A DNA stretch of 64,000 nt from Bdellovibrio sp. 22V (GTDB lineage: Bacteria; Bdellovibrionota; Bdellovibrionia; Bdellovibrionales; Bdellovibrionaceae), in NCBI RefSeq assembly GCF_030169785.1, contig NZ_CP125854.1:3162001-3226000 (forward strand). Reading direction: 5' to 3'. Position 1 is the stretch's first letter, and the number at the start of each line of letters is the position of its first letter. The translations under genes were made by a program, and so were the position numbers. The notes under the pieces are model-generated. The model was not told where the DNA came from. It saw only the letters and a list, made by a program, of their open reading frames with translations, and made no database searches. Shown one piece after another: positions 37,385-47,222 of this stretch.

Positions 37385-40300
37385 ATGGGTATCAACCTGA
37401 CGTTTGTGCAGATAACCATAATTTCTGCGTTTTCATTTCTTGTATCCGCCTGTTCGATGAACGCATCGTTAAGTCCTGCTATTTCCGAAAACCAAGTCTT
37501 TATGAAAGTCAGCGTTGAATCCGGAACTGCCGTGGTTCTGGAAGAAGGCATTGGCCATCAGATCACTTTGGCTATCGACACCCCGTCTGTTCCCGGTATT
37601 ACTTTGAAGCCGCAAACATTGAGCTGGGAAATTGAAGATGAAGACGGCGATTTTGAAGCCGCTTCGGGAACTCTTATTGTTCAGCCTGGAATTTCATCGG
37701 TGAGTTTTATCATTAAAGCTCTTCGCGATAAATATATCGAGAATGACGAAAGTTTTATTCTTAAGTTTGATGGCGATCGTTTTGCGAACTTAGACAGCAA
37801 TCACATTTCTTTCGTCGTTCAAGATAAAACTCAAAGAGCCAAACTAGTTCCCTCCATGGCGACGATGGAGTTTGGAGCTCGCCTTAAAGACACGGTGGCG
37901 GAAAAATCCGTGATCTTTACGAACAGTGGCGATGCGACAGCAGAAAACATCGCCTGGGGCGCCTTGACAGCTCCCTTCGCCTTCAAAGGGGGAACATTCC
38001 CCGGTACCGGCGGAAACTGCGGATTGACTCTTGAAGGTCACACGTCTTGTGCCGTTATTATTTCTTACTCGCCGACAGAAGTGAATTCACATGCCCAAGC
38101 TTTGACTTGGAACTACTCTAATCCCGATCAGGCAGACAGCGGCGCTTTGAACATTTCGGGTCTTAGCGTTGAAGTCGCTGCGACGTTAGGCGGTCTTCCC
38201 GGTAATCCTAGCAACGTGGAAGACCTGAACATCGCCGTTGCCGGTTTCAACGTGACACACTATAAATACAAAGTCGGCGTTAGTGGAACTTTGAACTGTT
38301 CTGATGGCTCCGGATACTCAGCTGAAATTCCTATCAGCACGGCGATTAGCGACAGCGTTCTTTCTTTAAGCAATCAAAATCTCAAGGTCTGCGTGGTGGG
38401 TAAAGACGCTAACGATTTGTGGCAACCCTATTCGGCGGCAACAAATTATTCTTGGACTTTCGATACGCTGAAACCTTCCGTTGTCGTTGCACAAAAAGCT
38501 GGTCAAAGTGACCCAACAAACTCTTTGCCGATTCGTTTCACATTGACCTTCAGTGAGCCTATCGCAGAAAGCACGCTGACAGACGCTGATATTAGTTTTG
38601 CGGGTTCCGCAGCGGTTAGTAATCACACGCTCACTAAAATTGACAGCACTCACTATGATCTTACAATTTCTGCGGTCGACAACAACGGTCTGGTTCAACC
38701 GGTTGTCAACGCGGACCGTTTTTCAGATTTAGCAGGAAATCTAAATACCGCGTCGACAAGCACGGATAATCAGGTGACTTATGACAACACGGCGCCATTG
38801 CTGCCGACGTCCCTTGCTTGGATTCAGACATCTCCGACGAAGGACTCTCCTGTAACTGCAAAATGGACGTTGTCGTCCTCAGGTGACATCGCTGAGCAAA
38901 ATATTCAATTTTATAAAGATGCGGCCTGTTTGACTCTTGAAGGCAGCGCCATCACCTTAAGTCCTGCAACCAACACCCGTACGTTCACGGGCGCAGACGG
39001 AGAAACCTATTCGTACATCGTGACAGTCATTGATACGTCCGGCAATACCTCCGCCTCAACATGTTCGAGCGCGCTTGTGATGGATCGAACCGCACCGGCG
39101 GTTTTGGCTTGGTCACCCGCAACAAGCATTCGTTCAAGTCTGCCCGCTTCCGTAACCGTGACTTTCAATGAAGACATGGCGGCAGCCTCCATGGAGAATA
39201 CAGGCAACTGGGCCGTCGCTTGTTCCGGAACCGGAGTCATTTCTGTCGCCGGTGTTTCCGCGAGCAGTGCGACGTCTGCGACGGTTAATTTGAATATTTC
39301 AACAGCGCCAAGCAATGCGGAAACTTGCACGATCACAGCGAAGAACACTTTAACCGATACAGCTGGAAATGCCTTGGCAGCAAGTTCGAGTGTGCAGTAT
39401 ACGCTCGATTTGCCGGGAAATATTGTTTCTGTGACATCTGCAAAAACGAACGGTGCTTATAAAGCCGCCGAAGTCATTCTTATTTCCGTGCAGTTTAGCG
39501 AAGTGGTTTCCGTCAATACTACGGGGGGTTCTCCAACACTGCTTTTAGAAACGGGCTCTACGGACCGCGCTGCAAGCTACACTGGCGGCAATGGCACCAC
39601 GACTTTAACTTTTTCATACACCGTACAACCTGGCGACAACTCGGCGGATCTTGATTATGAATCCGCGAATGCTTTGAGTCTGAACGGTGCTACAATCAAA
39701 GATAGCTTTGGCAGTGATATGGGTTTAACTCTGCCGACTCCGAGTGCGACAGGATCTTTGGCTGCGAATAAAAACCTTGTGATCGACACCCAAGCGCCAG
39801 AAAGCTTCGCAATTACCGGTATCACAGGCGGCACCGATGTCACTCAAGACGAATGGCTTACGAATGGCAGTGCCGCGACCCTTTCTTGGGGCGTCTCGAC
39901 AGGCAGCTCTTCATATAAGGTGGAAATCCGCAGCGGCGATGGCTCGGCTTCCGTATGTGCAGAACAAACTGTGGCTTCTTCTCCGTATACATTTACGGGT
40001 TGTACACTGACAAACGGAACGCAATACACGGCGCGAGTTTCCGCGCTCGACAGTGTTGGCAATACGACAACAGCGGATAATACGAACTTCCTTTTTACGG
40101 TGAACACCTCGGCGGTTATTGCGACGATCACAGGTCAACCGACTGGAAAATCCAACCAGACAACTCTTAACATTGATGTCGCGGGGGCCGACGTTCAGTC
40201 TTACCGCTACAAAGTTGGTGCTGCGGCGTCAACGAACTGTGCTGATGTGACAGGATATTCGGCAGACATTTCCTCTGCGACAAACATCACGGATTCTGTA

Positions 40301-43300
40301 AATGCCTTGGGCAATACAGACATCAAAGTGTGTGTTATCGGTAAAAACTCTGCCAGTGTGGAACAAGCTTTAACGTCGGCGACAAGCGCGACTTGGACAC
40401 AAGATTTGCTTGCGCCGACATTGACCATCAATCAAAAAGCCGGTCAAGCGGATCCCACTAACACACTTCCCATCGAGTTTACGGTCGTGTTTAGTGAAGC
40501 CATCAATCCGAGTTCCTTTACCACGTCTGATATCACGCACACAGGAACGGCTACTGGAATTACTTGGAATTTAACGACATCAGATAATATCACGTGGTCA
40601 CTGAAGGCGACCGCGATCACAGGCGCTGGGACTATCATCCCGTCCATCGCTCTTAACAAAATGACTGATGTCGCCGGTAATAACAATAGTGCCAGCACAA
40701 GCACGGACAATTCGGTTTCTTATGAAACCACCAAACCAAGTTTAACTATCAATCAAAAAGCAGGACAGGTCGATCCGGCCAATGCCCTTCCGATTCATTT
40801 CACTCTTGTTTTTTCAGAGGCCATCAATCCGTCAACTCTGACAGTGGCAGATATCTCGCAAGGCGGAACGGCCTCGGGCATTACGTGGGGTTTAACGACC
40901 ACAGATAACATCACTTGGACTCTTTCCGCATCGGCCGTCACAACCGCGGGTACTTTAATTCCTTCGATTACTGCCGGCAAAGTCAGCGATCCGGCAGGCA
41001 ATACAAATAACGCGTCGACGGCAACGGACAATAGCGTAACTTATGACATCACGGCTCCTGTGAATGCGACGTCGTTAGTTTGGCAGCAGGCTTCGCCAAC
41101 GAATACGACGTCACTTGTCGCGCAATGGAGCAAATCGACAAGCACGGACTTAGCATCACAAAAAGTTCGCTTCTATACTGGCGCAAGTTGCAATACCTAC
41201 ACGGGAACAGAAACTTCTGTTTCCAACGCAACGACTTCGGCGAATTTCACCGGCGCCAACGGCAATACTTATACATATGAAATCGTCTCGACGGATTCTG
41301 CCGGCAACACAAGTACGTCGGCGTGTTCCGCAGCTGTTGTTATCGACACAACCACCCCAACAATCACAAATGTGACTTCGAATAAAGCAAATGGATCATA
41401 CACTGTGGGTGAAGTTATCGACGTGCGGGTGACATTCTCTGAAAGTGTCGTGGTTACGGGTACGCCCCTTATCGCCTTAAATACGACACCGGCGCGTTCG
41501 GCTTCTTATGCTTCCGGCAGCGGCAGCAGTACGTTGGTTTTCAATTACACCGTACAGGCTACAGACACTGTTGCGGACTTGAATTACGTTGCCACAAATT
41601 CTTTGACGGTTGCCTCTGCATCTATCAAAGACAGTGCTTCAAACAACGCGACACTCACCTTGCCTGGTACAGCAGCGGCGGGTTCTCTGGGTACGAATAA
41701 AAACATTGTGATTGATACAACGGCGCCGAGTATTACCACGTTCACGGTGACAAACAGTTCTCCGACAAACAGCACTACATTCAACATCACTTCAGCTGTC
41801 AGTGGAACTCCGACGCATTATTGTATTATGCAAAATAATACGGCGGTGTCGGCATGTACGTGGACTGCCGGCGCGACTCTGCCCGCGACATTCACGGTCA
41901 CAACAGTGAATGAAGTTAAAACACTTTATGCGTGGGTGAAGGATGCGGCTGGAAATATCAGCGCGATGGCGAGTTCTGCTTCAATTACTTTTGACAATAC
42001 TCCGCCGACGGCGACTTTGTCAGGACAGCCTACGGGTTCGAGTGCGAAATACGTGATGAATATCGACGTGGGCGGAAGCGGCGTTGTCGGTTATAAATAT
42101 AAAATAGGTCCTTCCGCTTCGACCGACTGTACGGTGGCGACGGATTATTCGGCGAGTGAAATTTCCCAAGCCACGAATATAACGGACACTATTTCTTCTT
42201 ACGCCAATGGCAGTATCAAAGTTTGTGTTGTCGGCAAAGACTCTGCGGGCAATTGGCAGGCTTATGCTTCGGCGACGTCTGCAACATGGACGAAGAATTC
42301 TCCGAACATTCAATTCGCTGTGACAACGTCATCGGTGTCCGAGTATAACGATCCGTCACACACGATAGCTGTCAGTATCCCTGCGGCAACAGATGTCGCT
42401 GTTTCCGTAAGCTACGCTTACACGAATGGTTCCGCACCTTCAGCGACAATGGGTAATGACTATACGGCTGTAAACGGCAGTGTGACGATTGCCGCCGGAA
42501 GCACGTCCGTTAATATCGTTGTCCCTATTTTAGATAACAGCACGGAAGAGTATGACGAGACCTTCAAAATCACATTGAGCTCCCCTGTGGGCGCATATCT
42601 TGGAAGTAACACGGTTCATACCGTCACAATCACAGATGACGAACAACCGCCGTTGGTCACAATCCAAGACGTTTACGTTATCGAAGGAACATCGACAAGT
42701 TTGAGCGCGACCCTTTCCCACCCGACCGATAAGGGTCCGGTGTCTATTAATTGGACTCGTGACGTTTGTTCCGGCGTGGATTGTGCGACGGCAGGCACTG
42801 ATTATACAATGGCGGCAACTTCAGGCACGGCTTCTATCCCAAGCGGCAGCACCTCCGGCACATTCGGAAACGTGACAAGTATTGATAATTCCGTCGACGA
42901 ACTTTACAAACGCATTCCGATTAAAATCACAGGTATCACCGGCGGTACTTCTTATATTTCGAATGCGGATATCATTATTAACGATAACGATGTTCCTGCC
43001 GGAAAAGATGCTATCGCTGTTGTCACAGCAGACAACCACACGTGCTCTCTCACCAGTGCCGGCAAAGTTTACTGCTTTGGTTACAATGGGTCAGGACAGC
43101 TTGGTTTTGGAAACTACCTTTCAACGTCGACTCCGAAACAGGTTCCTTTAGCTTCAAATGCCGTCAGTATTGCGTCAGGCTATGTGGTGACTTGTGCGGT
43201 GTTGGATACAGGAGCGCTTTATTGCTGGGGTGGCGGCGGTCATAGCAACTACCCTGGTGCAGGACTATTGGGTATCGGCTCCACAGCTGCGAGATCCAGC

Positions 43301-45139
43301 CCTACCCAAGTTGTAGGAATGACTTCCGGTGTGACTGATGTTGGGGTTGGATACATCAACTCTTGCGCTCTGAAAGATGGCGGCATCTATTGCTGGGGTA
43401 CTAATTTCTATTCTGTATTAGGAGACCCTGCGAGCGTCTCCAGCACGACGGCTCCTGTTTCAATTCCAAGTCTGGCTTCCGGTGTTAGTAAACTCGCCAT
43501 GGGCTGGGTGCACGCTTGCGCTATTAAAGCCGGTGTTCTTTATTGCTGGGGCCAAAACTTAAACGGCGAAGCTGGTGTGGGTCACAAAAACCCCGTCCAT
43601 ACTCCAACAGCCGTTACAGGCATTGGCACTGTGGTAGATGCCTGGGCGGGACTTTACGGAACGTGTGCGAAGAACAGTGCCAACGATGTTTATTGCTGGG
43701 GTAATAATGGCGACTGGCAAATTGTCGACGGAACAAGCGCAGACGTGGCGACTCCGACATTGATGCCTGAGCTTTCAGGCGCGAGCGATATCTATTATGG
43801 CTATCATCTCTGTGCTGCCGTCAGCGGAGAACTCAAATGTAAAGGCCGTAACTATTATGGAGAAATGGGTATCAATCTGCCGACTGGAAGCGATATCAAT
43901 CCGCTCACAACTGTCGTTGGTGCCACGTCAGGAGTTACAAATGTGGCTGGCTCGCATGGCGGTCATACGTGCTTCATTAAATCAGGTCAGACTTATTGCA
44001 CTGGCAGCTCTGGTTTCGGGCAACTTGGAGAACAACAAATTCTACTGAGTACGGCTCACGTGCTCAGTCCCGATTACACAGGCGCTTCCTCCTTGGCTCT
44101 TCAAGATGAACACGGCTGCGGAATTTTCAGTGGCGCCTTAAAGTGTACGGGAGACAACTACTATAACAGAGTCGGGAATCTTCTCGTCGACCGTGTTTAC
44201 CTCACAACTACGCAAGTAAAAAACCTCACGTCAGGCATCACCAAAGCGCAATTATCTTCCGGCGGAGGATGCGCTCTTGCCGGCAGCACTTTAAACTGTT
44301 GGGGTAAAGCCCCCGTTCGTGGTTCAACGGCCACTTCGGGAAATCCCAATATACCGCTCGGATTAAACACAGGTGTGACCGACTTTGCAGTCAGTCAGTA
44401 TATGGACTTTGCCTGTGCGATTAATGCCGGAAAAATTTATTGCTGGGGTAATAACACGGACTTGTACAGTCTTTTTGACTTGGCTCCAGGGAACTACGTC
44501 AACCCTGTAGAAATCACTTCGGCGGGCTCTGACAACGTGAAGGTGACAATAGGTCGTTTGCATGGATGCGTGATTAAGACAGATAAAACAGTTTGGTGTA
44601 CAGGATATAATGGTTCTGGATCTCTGGGCTTAGGAGACACCGTGAATCGCACCGGTCTCGTTCAAGTTCCCGGCGTCACGAACGTTGATGAACTCATTAC
44701 GTCGAGCTACGGCACCTGCGCGCGCAGTGGTGCTTCCACGTTGAAGTGTTGGGGACAATACGCCGGGACCGGTTCGGCTAGCAATACTCTTTCACCTTTC
44801 GATGTCACAGGCTTTACGAACATCACCGCCATTCGTGGTGGATATCACAGGTTATGCCTGATTGATAACGGTGCTGCTTATTGCTGGGGCTTCAACCGTC
44901 AAGATCAATTCGGACGAAACGATTACCTCACGAATGATTATCACTTCGCTCCTGTTGCTTTAACGTCTCTCAATGCGCTGGGAGCTGTGACAGATATTGA
45001 GCCTCGAGGAGCCTATGGCCTATGCGGTAAAGTGGGAACAAACTGGTACTGCTCCGGCATGGATGTTTCCGGCCAATTGGGAACGGATAAAAAACCATTC
45101 CGCTTGGCCCCGATCTCTGTGGGACCTCTTGTCGATTAA
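37385..45139 (+). CDS. Giant surface lipoprotein with Calx-beta, Ig-like and RCC1 repeats
   Basis: A 2584-residue protein. A lipoprotein signal ends in LVSAC (cysteine 23) followed by serine, which favours the outer membrane. Residues ~37-157 are Calx-beta-like, ~158-235 match the choice-of-anchor/ASPM-SPD-2-Hydin type (FTNSGDATAENIAWG), and ~265-1640 are bacterial Ig-like and fibronectin-like repeats. These include a ~95-residue two-cysteine module occurring three times (about 265-360, 911-1010, 1541-1638) and three copies of a KAGQxDPxNxLPIxF module. Residues ~1640-1870 are two further Calx-beta domains. Residues ~1875-2584 are RCC1-type beta-propeller repeats (CALxxGxxYCWGxNxxGQLG). It is likely surface-exposed and adhesive; the ligand is unknown. 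Confidence 0.88.
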   Translation: MGINLTFVQITIISAFSFLVSACSMNASLSPAISENQVFMKVSVESGTAVVLEEGIGHQITLAIDTPSVPGITLKPQTLSWEIEDEDGDFEAASGTLIVQPGISSVSFIIKALRDKYIENDESFILKFDGDRFANLDSNHISFVVQDKTQRAKLVPSMATMEFGARLKDTVAEKSVIFTNSGDATAENIAWGALTAPFAFKGGTFPGTGGNCGLTLEGHTSCAVIISYSPTEVNSHAQALTWNYSNPDQADSGALNISGLSVEVAATLGGLPGNPSNVEDLNIAVAGFNVTHYKYKVGVSGTLNCSDGSGYSAEIPISTAISDSVLSLSNQNLKVCVVGKDANDLWQPYSAATNYSWTFDTLKPSVVVAQKAGQSDPTNSLPIRFTLTFSEPIAESTLTDADISFAGSAAVSNHTLTKIDSTHYDLTISAVDNNGLVQPVVNADRFSDLAGNLNTASTSTDNQVTYDNTAPLLPTSLAWIQTSPTKDSPVTAKWTLSSSGDIAEQNIQFYKDAACLTLEGSAITLSPATNTRTFTGADGETYSYIVTVIDTSGNTSASTCSSALVMDRTAPAVLAWSPATSIRSSLPASVTVTFNEDMAAASMENTGNWAVACSGTGVISVAGVSASSATSATVNLNISTAPSNAETCTITAKNTLTDTAGNALAASSSVQYTLDLPGNIVSVTSAKTNGAYKAAEVILISVQFSEVVSVNTTGGSPTLLLETGSTDRAASYTGGNGTTTLTFSYTVQPGDNSADLDYESANALSLNGATIKDSFGSDMGLTLPTPSATGSLAANKNLVIDTQAPESFAITGITGGTDVTQDEWLTNGSAATLSWGVSTGSSSYKVEIRSGDGSASVCAEQTVASSPYTFTGCTLTNGTQYTARVSALDSVGNTTTADNTNFLFTVNTSAVIATITGQPTGKSNQTTLNIDVAGADVQSYRYKVGAAASTNCADVTGYSADISSATNITDSVNALGNTDIKVCVIGKNSASVEQALTSATSATWTQDLLAPTLTINQKAGQADPTNTLPIEFTVVFSEAINPSSFTTSDITHTGTATGITWNLTTSDNITWSLKATAITGAGTIIPSIALNKMTDVAGNNNSASTSTDNSVSYETTKPSLTINQKAGQVDPANALPIHFTLVFSEAINPSTLTVADISQGGTASGITWGLTTTDNITWTLSASAVTTAGTLIPSITAGKVSDPAGNTNNASTATDNSVTYDITAPVNATSLVWQQASPTNTTSLVAQWSKSTSTDLASQKVRFYTGASCNTYTGTETSVSNATTSANFTGANGNTYTYEIVSTDSAGNTSTSACSAAVVIDTTTPTITNVTSNKANGSYTVGEVIDVRVTFSESVVVTGTPLIALNTTPARSASYASGSGSSTLVFNYTVQATDTVADLNYVATNSLTVASASIKDSASNNATLTLPGTAAAGSLGTNKNIVIDTTAPSITTFTVTNSSPTNSTTFNITSAVSGTPTHYCIMQNNTAVSACTWTAGATLPATFTVTTVNEVKTLYAWVKDAAGNISAMASSASITFDNTPPTATLSGQPTGSSAKYVMNIDVGGSGVVGYKYKIGPSASTDCTVATDYSASEISQATNITDTISSYANGSIKVCVVGKDSAGNWQAYASATSATWTKNSPNIQFAVTTSSVSEYNDPSHTIAVSIPAATDVAVSVSYAYTNGSAPSATMGNDYTAVNGSVTIAAGSTSVNIVVPILDNSTEEYDETFKITLSSPVGAYLGSNTVHTVTITDDEQPPLVTIQDVYVIEGTSTSLSATLSHPTDKGPVSINWTRDVCSGVDCATAGTDYTMAATSGTASIPSGSTSGTFGNVTSIDNSVDELYKRIPIKITGITGGTSYISNADIIINDNDVPAGKDAIAVVTADNHTCSLTSAGKVYCFGYNGSGQLGFGNYLSTSTPKQVPLASNAVSIASGYVVTCAVLDTGALYCWGGGGHSNYPGAGLLGIGSTAARSSPTQVVGMTSGVTDVGVGYINSCALKDGGIYCWGTNFYSVLGDPASVSSTTAPVSIPSLASGVSKLAMGWVHACAIKAGVLYCWGQNLNGEAGVGHKNPVHTPTAVTGIGTVVDAWAGLYGTCAKNSANDVYCWGNNGDWQIVDGTSADVATPTLMPELSGASDIYYGYHLCAAVSGELKCKGRNYYGEMGINLPTGSDINPLTTVVGATSGVTNVAGSHGGHTCFIKSGQTYCTGSSGFGQLGEQQILLSTAHVLSPDYTGASSLALQDEHGCGIFSGALKCTGDNYYNRVGNLLVDRVYLTTTQVKNLTSGITKAQLSSGGGCALAGSTLNCWGKAPVRGSTATSGNPNIPLGLNTGVTDFAVSQYMDFACAINAGKIYCWGNNTDLYSLFDLAPGNYVNPVEITSAGSDNVKVTIGRLHGCVIKTDKTVWCTGYNGSGSLGLGDTVNRTGLVQVPGVTNVDELITSSYGTCARSGASTLKCWGQYAGTGSASNTLSPFDVTGFTNITAIRGGYHRLCLIDNGAAYCWGFNRQDQFGRNDYLTNDYHFAPVALTSLNALGAVTDIEPRGAYGLCGKVGTNWYCSGMDVSGQLGTDKKPFRLAPISVGPLVD
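43000..45136 (+). repeat. RCC1-type repeat block of the giant lipoprotein
   Basis: About 14 degenerate repeats of roughly 50 codons, each with a C-A-x-x-x-G ... Y-C-W-G-x-N core (for example YCWGTNFYSVLGD, YCWGQNLNGEAG, YCWGNNTDLYS, YCWGFNRQDQFG). Two seven-bladed propellers would fit this number. Each blade carries a pair of cysteines, which is unusual for the eukaryotic cytoplasmic RCC1 proteins and would suit disulfide bonding outside the cell. Confidence 0.75.
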
Positions 45140-45143
45140 TTTT

Positions 45144-45893
45144 CTATTCAAGAAAGCGCGCCTGTAAAATCGCGCGGCGCTCTTTTGTGAGAGCATATTC
45201 CATTTCCAGAAACTTCTCGATCGTACCGTACTTCATTTCCATAGCGTTGAATGCGGACTGCAAAAAATTTTCGTTCGCCGCCATCATGTATTCAAGTTTT
45301 GCGTGCGCTTTAGAAGAAAGATGCGCGCCGATTTTTTCAACGAGCTGATCTTTGAAAGGTTTCAGCGTTTTTTCAGTCACCAAGTAATCCTGCACAACCG
45401 TGTCTTTGCTAACGCCCAGACTCAATAGTAACAAGGCCGAGCCGACACCGGTACGGTCTTTTCCAACCGCACAGTGCTGAACCAATCCTCCATCTTGAAG
45501 GTTCTCCATTTTATGGAATAGAGCGCGATACGCCGGATTTGCAAAGGGCAGTTGGCGATAAAGATCTTCCATAAAATCGTGCGGGAGGACTTCCAGTCTT
45601 TCGTTAGAAAAGAAATCGTGAACTGCCGCCGACACTTGATGCGAGTCCGGATTGGCGGGACAACATTCGTAATGAACGCCACTCCATAAAACGTCTTTGT
45701 CGTTCTCGGATTCTTTATGGTCGCGATAATCCAAAATATGCGTGACGGAGATGTCTTCAAGACGTTTGCAATCTTCCGCAGTTAATTTTGACAGAGATCC
45801 CGAACGAAAGAACTTGCGCATTTTCACGCGTCGCCCGTCCTGGTTTAAATACCCGCCCATATCTCTGAAATTAATTCCGCCTACAAGATTCAT
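45144..45893 (-). CDS. Tyrosine phosphatase family protein (Y_phosphatase3 type)
   Basis: A 249-residue protein with the signature loop VQHCAVGKDRTGVGSALLL, cysteine 141 as nucleophile, and the N-terminal GGINFRDMGGY motif typical of the bacterial tyrosine or phosphoinositide phosphatases with a KDRTG loop. DYRDHKESEND fits the family aspartate region. It has no signal peptide, so it is cytoplasmic as written. It is convergent with the giant lipoprotein gene with only 4 bases between stops. Confidence 0.88.
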   Translation of the reverse strand: MNLVGGINFRDMGGYLNQDGRRVKMRKFFRSGSLSKLTAEDCKRLEDISVTHILDYRDHKESENDKDVLWSGVHYECCPANPDSHQVSAAVHDFFSNERLEVLPHDFMEDLYRQLPFANPAYRALFHKMENLQDGGLVQHCAVGKDRTGVGSALLLLSLGVSKDTVVQDYLVTEKTLKPFKDQLVEKIGAHLSSKAHAKLEYMMAANENFLQSAFNAMEMKYGTIEKFLEMEYALTKERRAILQARFLE

Positions 45894-45930
45894 GTCGACT
45901 CCATTCCTAAAGCCATTCTAACAGAAAAGT

Positions 45931-46518
45931 TCAGCTCTTCATAAACTTCATCAGATATTCATAATCTTGATGCTGATCAGCGCGCCTTAAAGCTTGAATG
46001 TAAGTGTCCCTCTTGTCACCCATCCGTGCTAAATCCGTCTGGCCCCACGAAAAACGAACTCCTTTATGATATTCAACCAAAAGATCCGCGGCCATTCGCG
46101 AAAAACGGCCATTGCCATTGGGAAAGGGATGAATCCAGACAAGACGATGATGAAAACGAGCGGCAATTTCGTCGAGAGAAAATGTTTGATGCTGAAGCCA
46201 ATACTTCACATCTCCCAGAAGAACCGCCAATTCATTTTGAATGATCGCCGGCGCGACGCCGATATTGGTTTGTCTTAAACGAAAGGTCCCTGCCCACTTC
46301 CATGTCTCTTCAAACATTTTTTTGTGCAACAGACAAAGACCCGAAACAGAAAGAAGATCCCTCTTTAAAGTTCGACTGGAAAAAGCCCACAGAAGCGCTC
46401 GTGCAATTCCTGCGGCTTCGAACTCATCCAGCTCCCCTTGCGTTGTCAGACCTGGAATAAGTCCTTGCAAAGTTTCATCGTCGAGAGGCGTTGCGCCCGG
46501 AGGACTTTGGATTTTCAC
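45931..46518 (-). CDS. Fic-domain protein (mobile mystery protein B)
   Basis: A 195-residue protein with an intact Fic core HPFPNGNGR (histidine 130) preceded by the alpha-helical FHHRLVWI. The family transfers AMP or other phosphate-containing groups to target hydroxyls. FRLRQTNIGVAP is the usual flap region. The layout and the partner match the mobile mystery protein B family, found next to an HTH protein called mobile mystery protein A. The start overlaps the end of that partner by 44 bases. I do not see a clear (S/T)xxxE(G/N) inhibitory motif in the Fic protein itself. Confidence 0.85.
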   Translation of the reverse strand: MKIQSPPGATPLDDETLQGLIPGLTTQGELDEFEAAGIARALLWAFSSRTLKRDLLSVSGLCLLHKKMFEETWKWAGTFRLRQTNIGVAPAIIQNELAVLLGDVKYWLQHQTFSLDEIAARFHHRLVWIHPFPNGNGRFSRMAADLLVEYHKGVRFSWGQTDLARMGDKRDTYIQALRRADQHQDYEYLMKFMKS

Positions 46519-46987
46519 GTTTTGTTCTCCATATTCTACGATCCTCTTTCAAAAGCATTTCATCTGCGAGAGTTTCCACCAACTGTTGTTGCGATTGGCG
46601 CGAGGTCTCTTGCGCTTCAAGTCCCATCGTATGTTCGGTGCTGCGAACGATCTCGCGCGCGGCTTTATAAGCTTGCTCTTCCAATGCTTTTTGCAAGCCC
46701 TCACCTTTGGGAACTAAAAAGTAAACCAACTCGCAGTTCAAGGCTTCCGCCGTTTGTTGCAAAGTGTGCAGCGTGAGCTTTCCCGCGACTTCATCTTTTT
46801 CGATGCGTTCCACACGCTGCTTAATCACACCCAAACGCTCGGCTAAATCCTGCATTGTCATACCCAAAGCCTGACGAATCTCTTTCACCCACCCCAAGCG
46901 TGGCGCTTTAATAGCGAAAGGAGCCGCGTTCTGTTTATAGAAGCGGTCCAACTGATGGCGACGAAGTTTTGCTGTTTTTGCACCCAC
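46475..46987 (-). CDS. HTH regulator (mobile mystery protein A), partner of Fic protein
   Basis: A 170-residue protein with an Xre-type helix-turn-helix at residues ~38-95 (GMTMQDLAERLGVIKQRVERIEKDE and a following LTLHTLQQTAEALNCELVYFLVP, each read in parts). The family always stands before a Fic-type partner. The basic N-terminus and helical C-terminus could serve dimerisation or antitoxin-like binding. It starts with GTG after an AAGGAG site. The upstream region holds three evenly spaced palindromes, so autoregulation is very likely. Confidence 0.85.
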   Translation of the reverse strand: MGAKTAKLRRHQLDRFYKQNAAPFAIKAPRLGWVKEIRQALGMTMQDLAERLGVIKQRVERIEKDEVAGKLTLHTLQQTAEALNCELVYFLVPKGEGLQKALEEQAYKAAREIVRSTEHTMGLEAQETSRQSQQQLVETLADEMLLKEDRRIWRTKRENPKSSGRNASRR

Positions 46988-47004
46988 GGGGAACTCCTTA
47001 TAAG

Positions 47005-47086
47005 TCTACTTATATGTAGATTTATAATACCATATCGTCTATATATAGATAGACCTTTAGATATAAATTATCTATGTATATATAGA
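47005..47086 (-). promoter_or_regulatory. Three 16-bp operator-like palindromes at 33-bp spacing upstream of the HTH-Fic operon
   Basis: Sites at 47005-47020, 47038-47053 and 47071-47086 each have arms TCTA(C/T) and (G/A)TAGA around a six-base centre (TCTACTTATATGTAGA, TCTATATATAGATAGA, TCTATGTATATATAGA). The start-to-start distance is 33 bases both times, about three helical turns, so bound dimers would lie on one face. A possible -10 element (TATTAT, read on the minus strand near 47024-47029) falls between the first two sites, consistent with repression by the HTH protein. Confidence 0.7.
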
Positions 47087-47222
47087 CCAAATATGTGGGT
47101 TTTTAAGCTCTTTCACTCTTGTGAGCTCGTTATTCAGCATAGAAAACGAGCCCAAAGCTTGTCAAAATAAATATGTAAATTATATGTAAATGATTAAAAA
47201 GGTCTAGGTCTTCGCTTCGGTT

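Noticed and set aside
38180-45136. Possible CRISPR or DNA tandem array suggested by the repetitive gene
   Set aside because: The repeats are degenerate at DNA level, in frame, and encode Ig-like and RCC1 protein modules with no constant spacer pattern.
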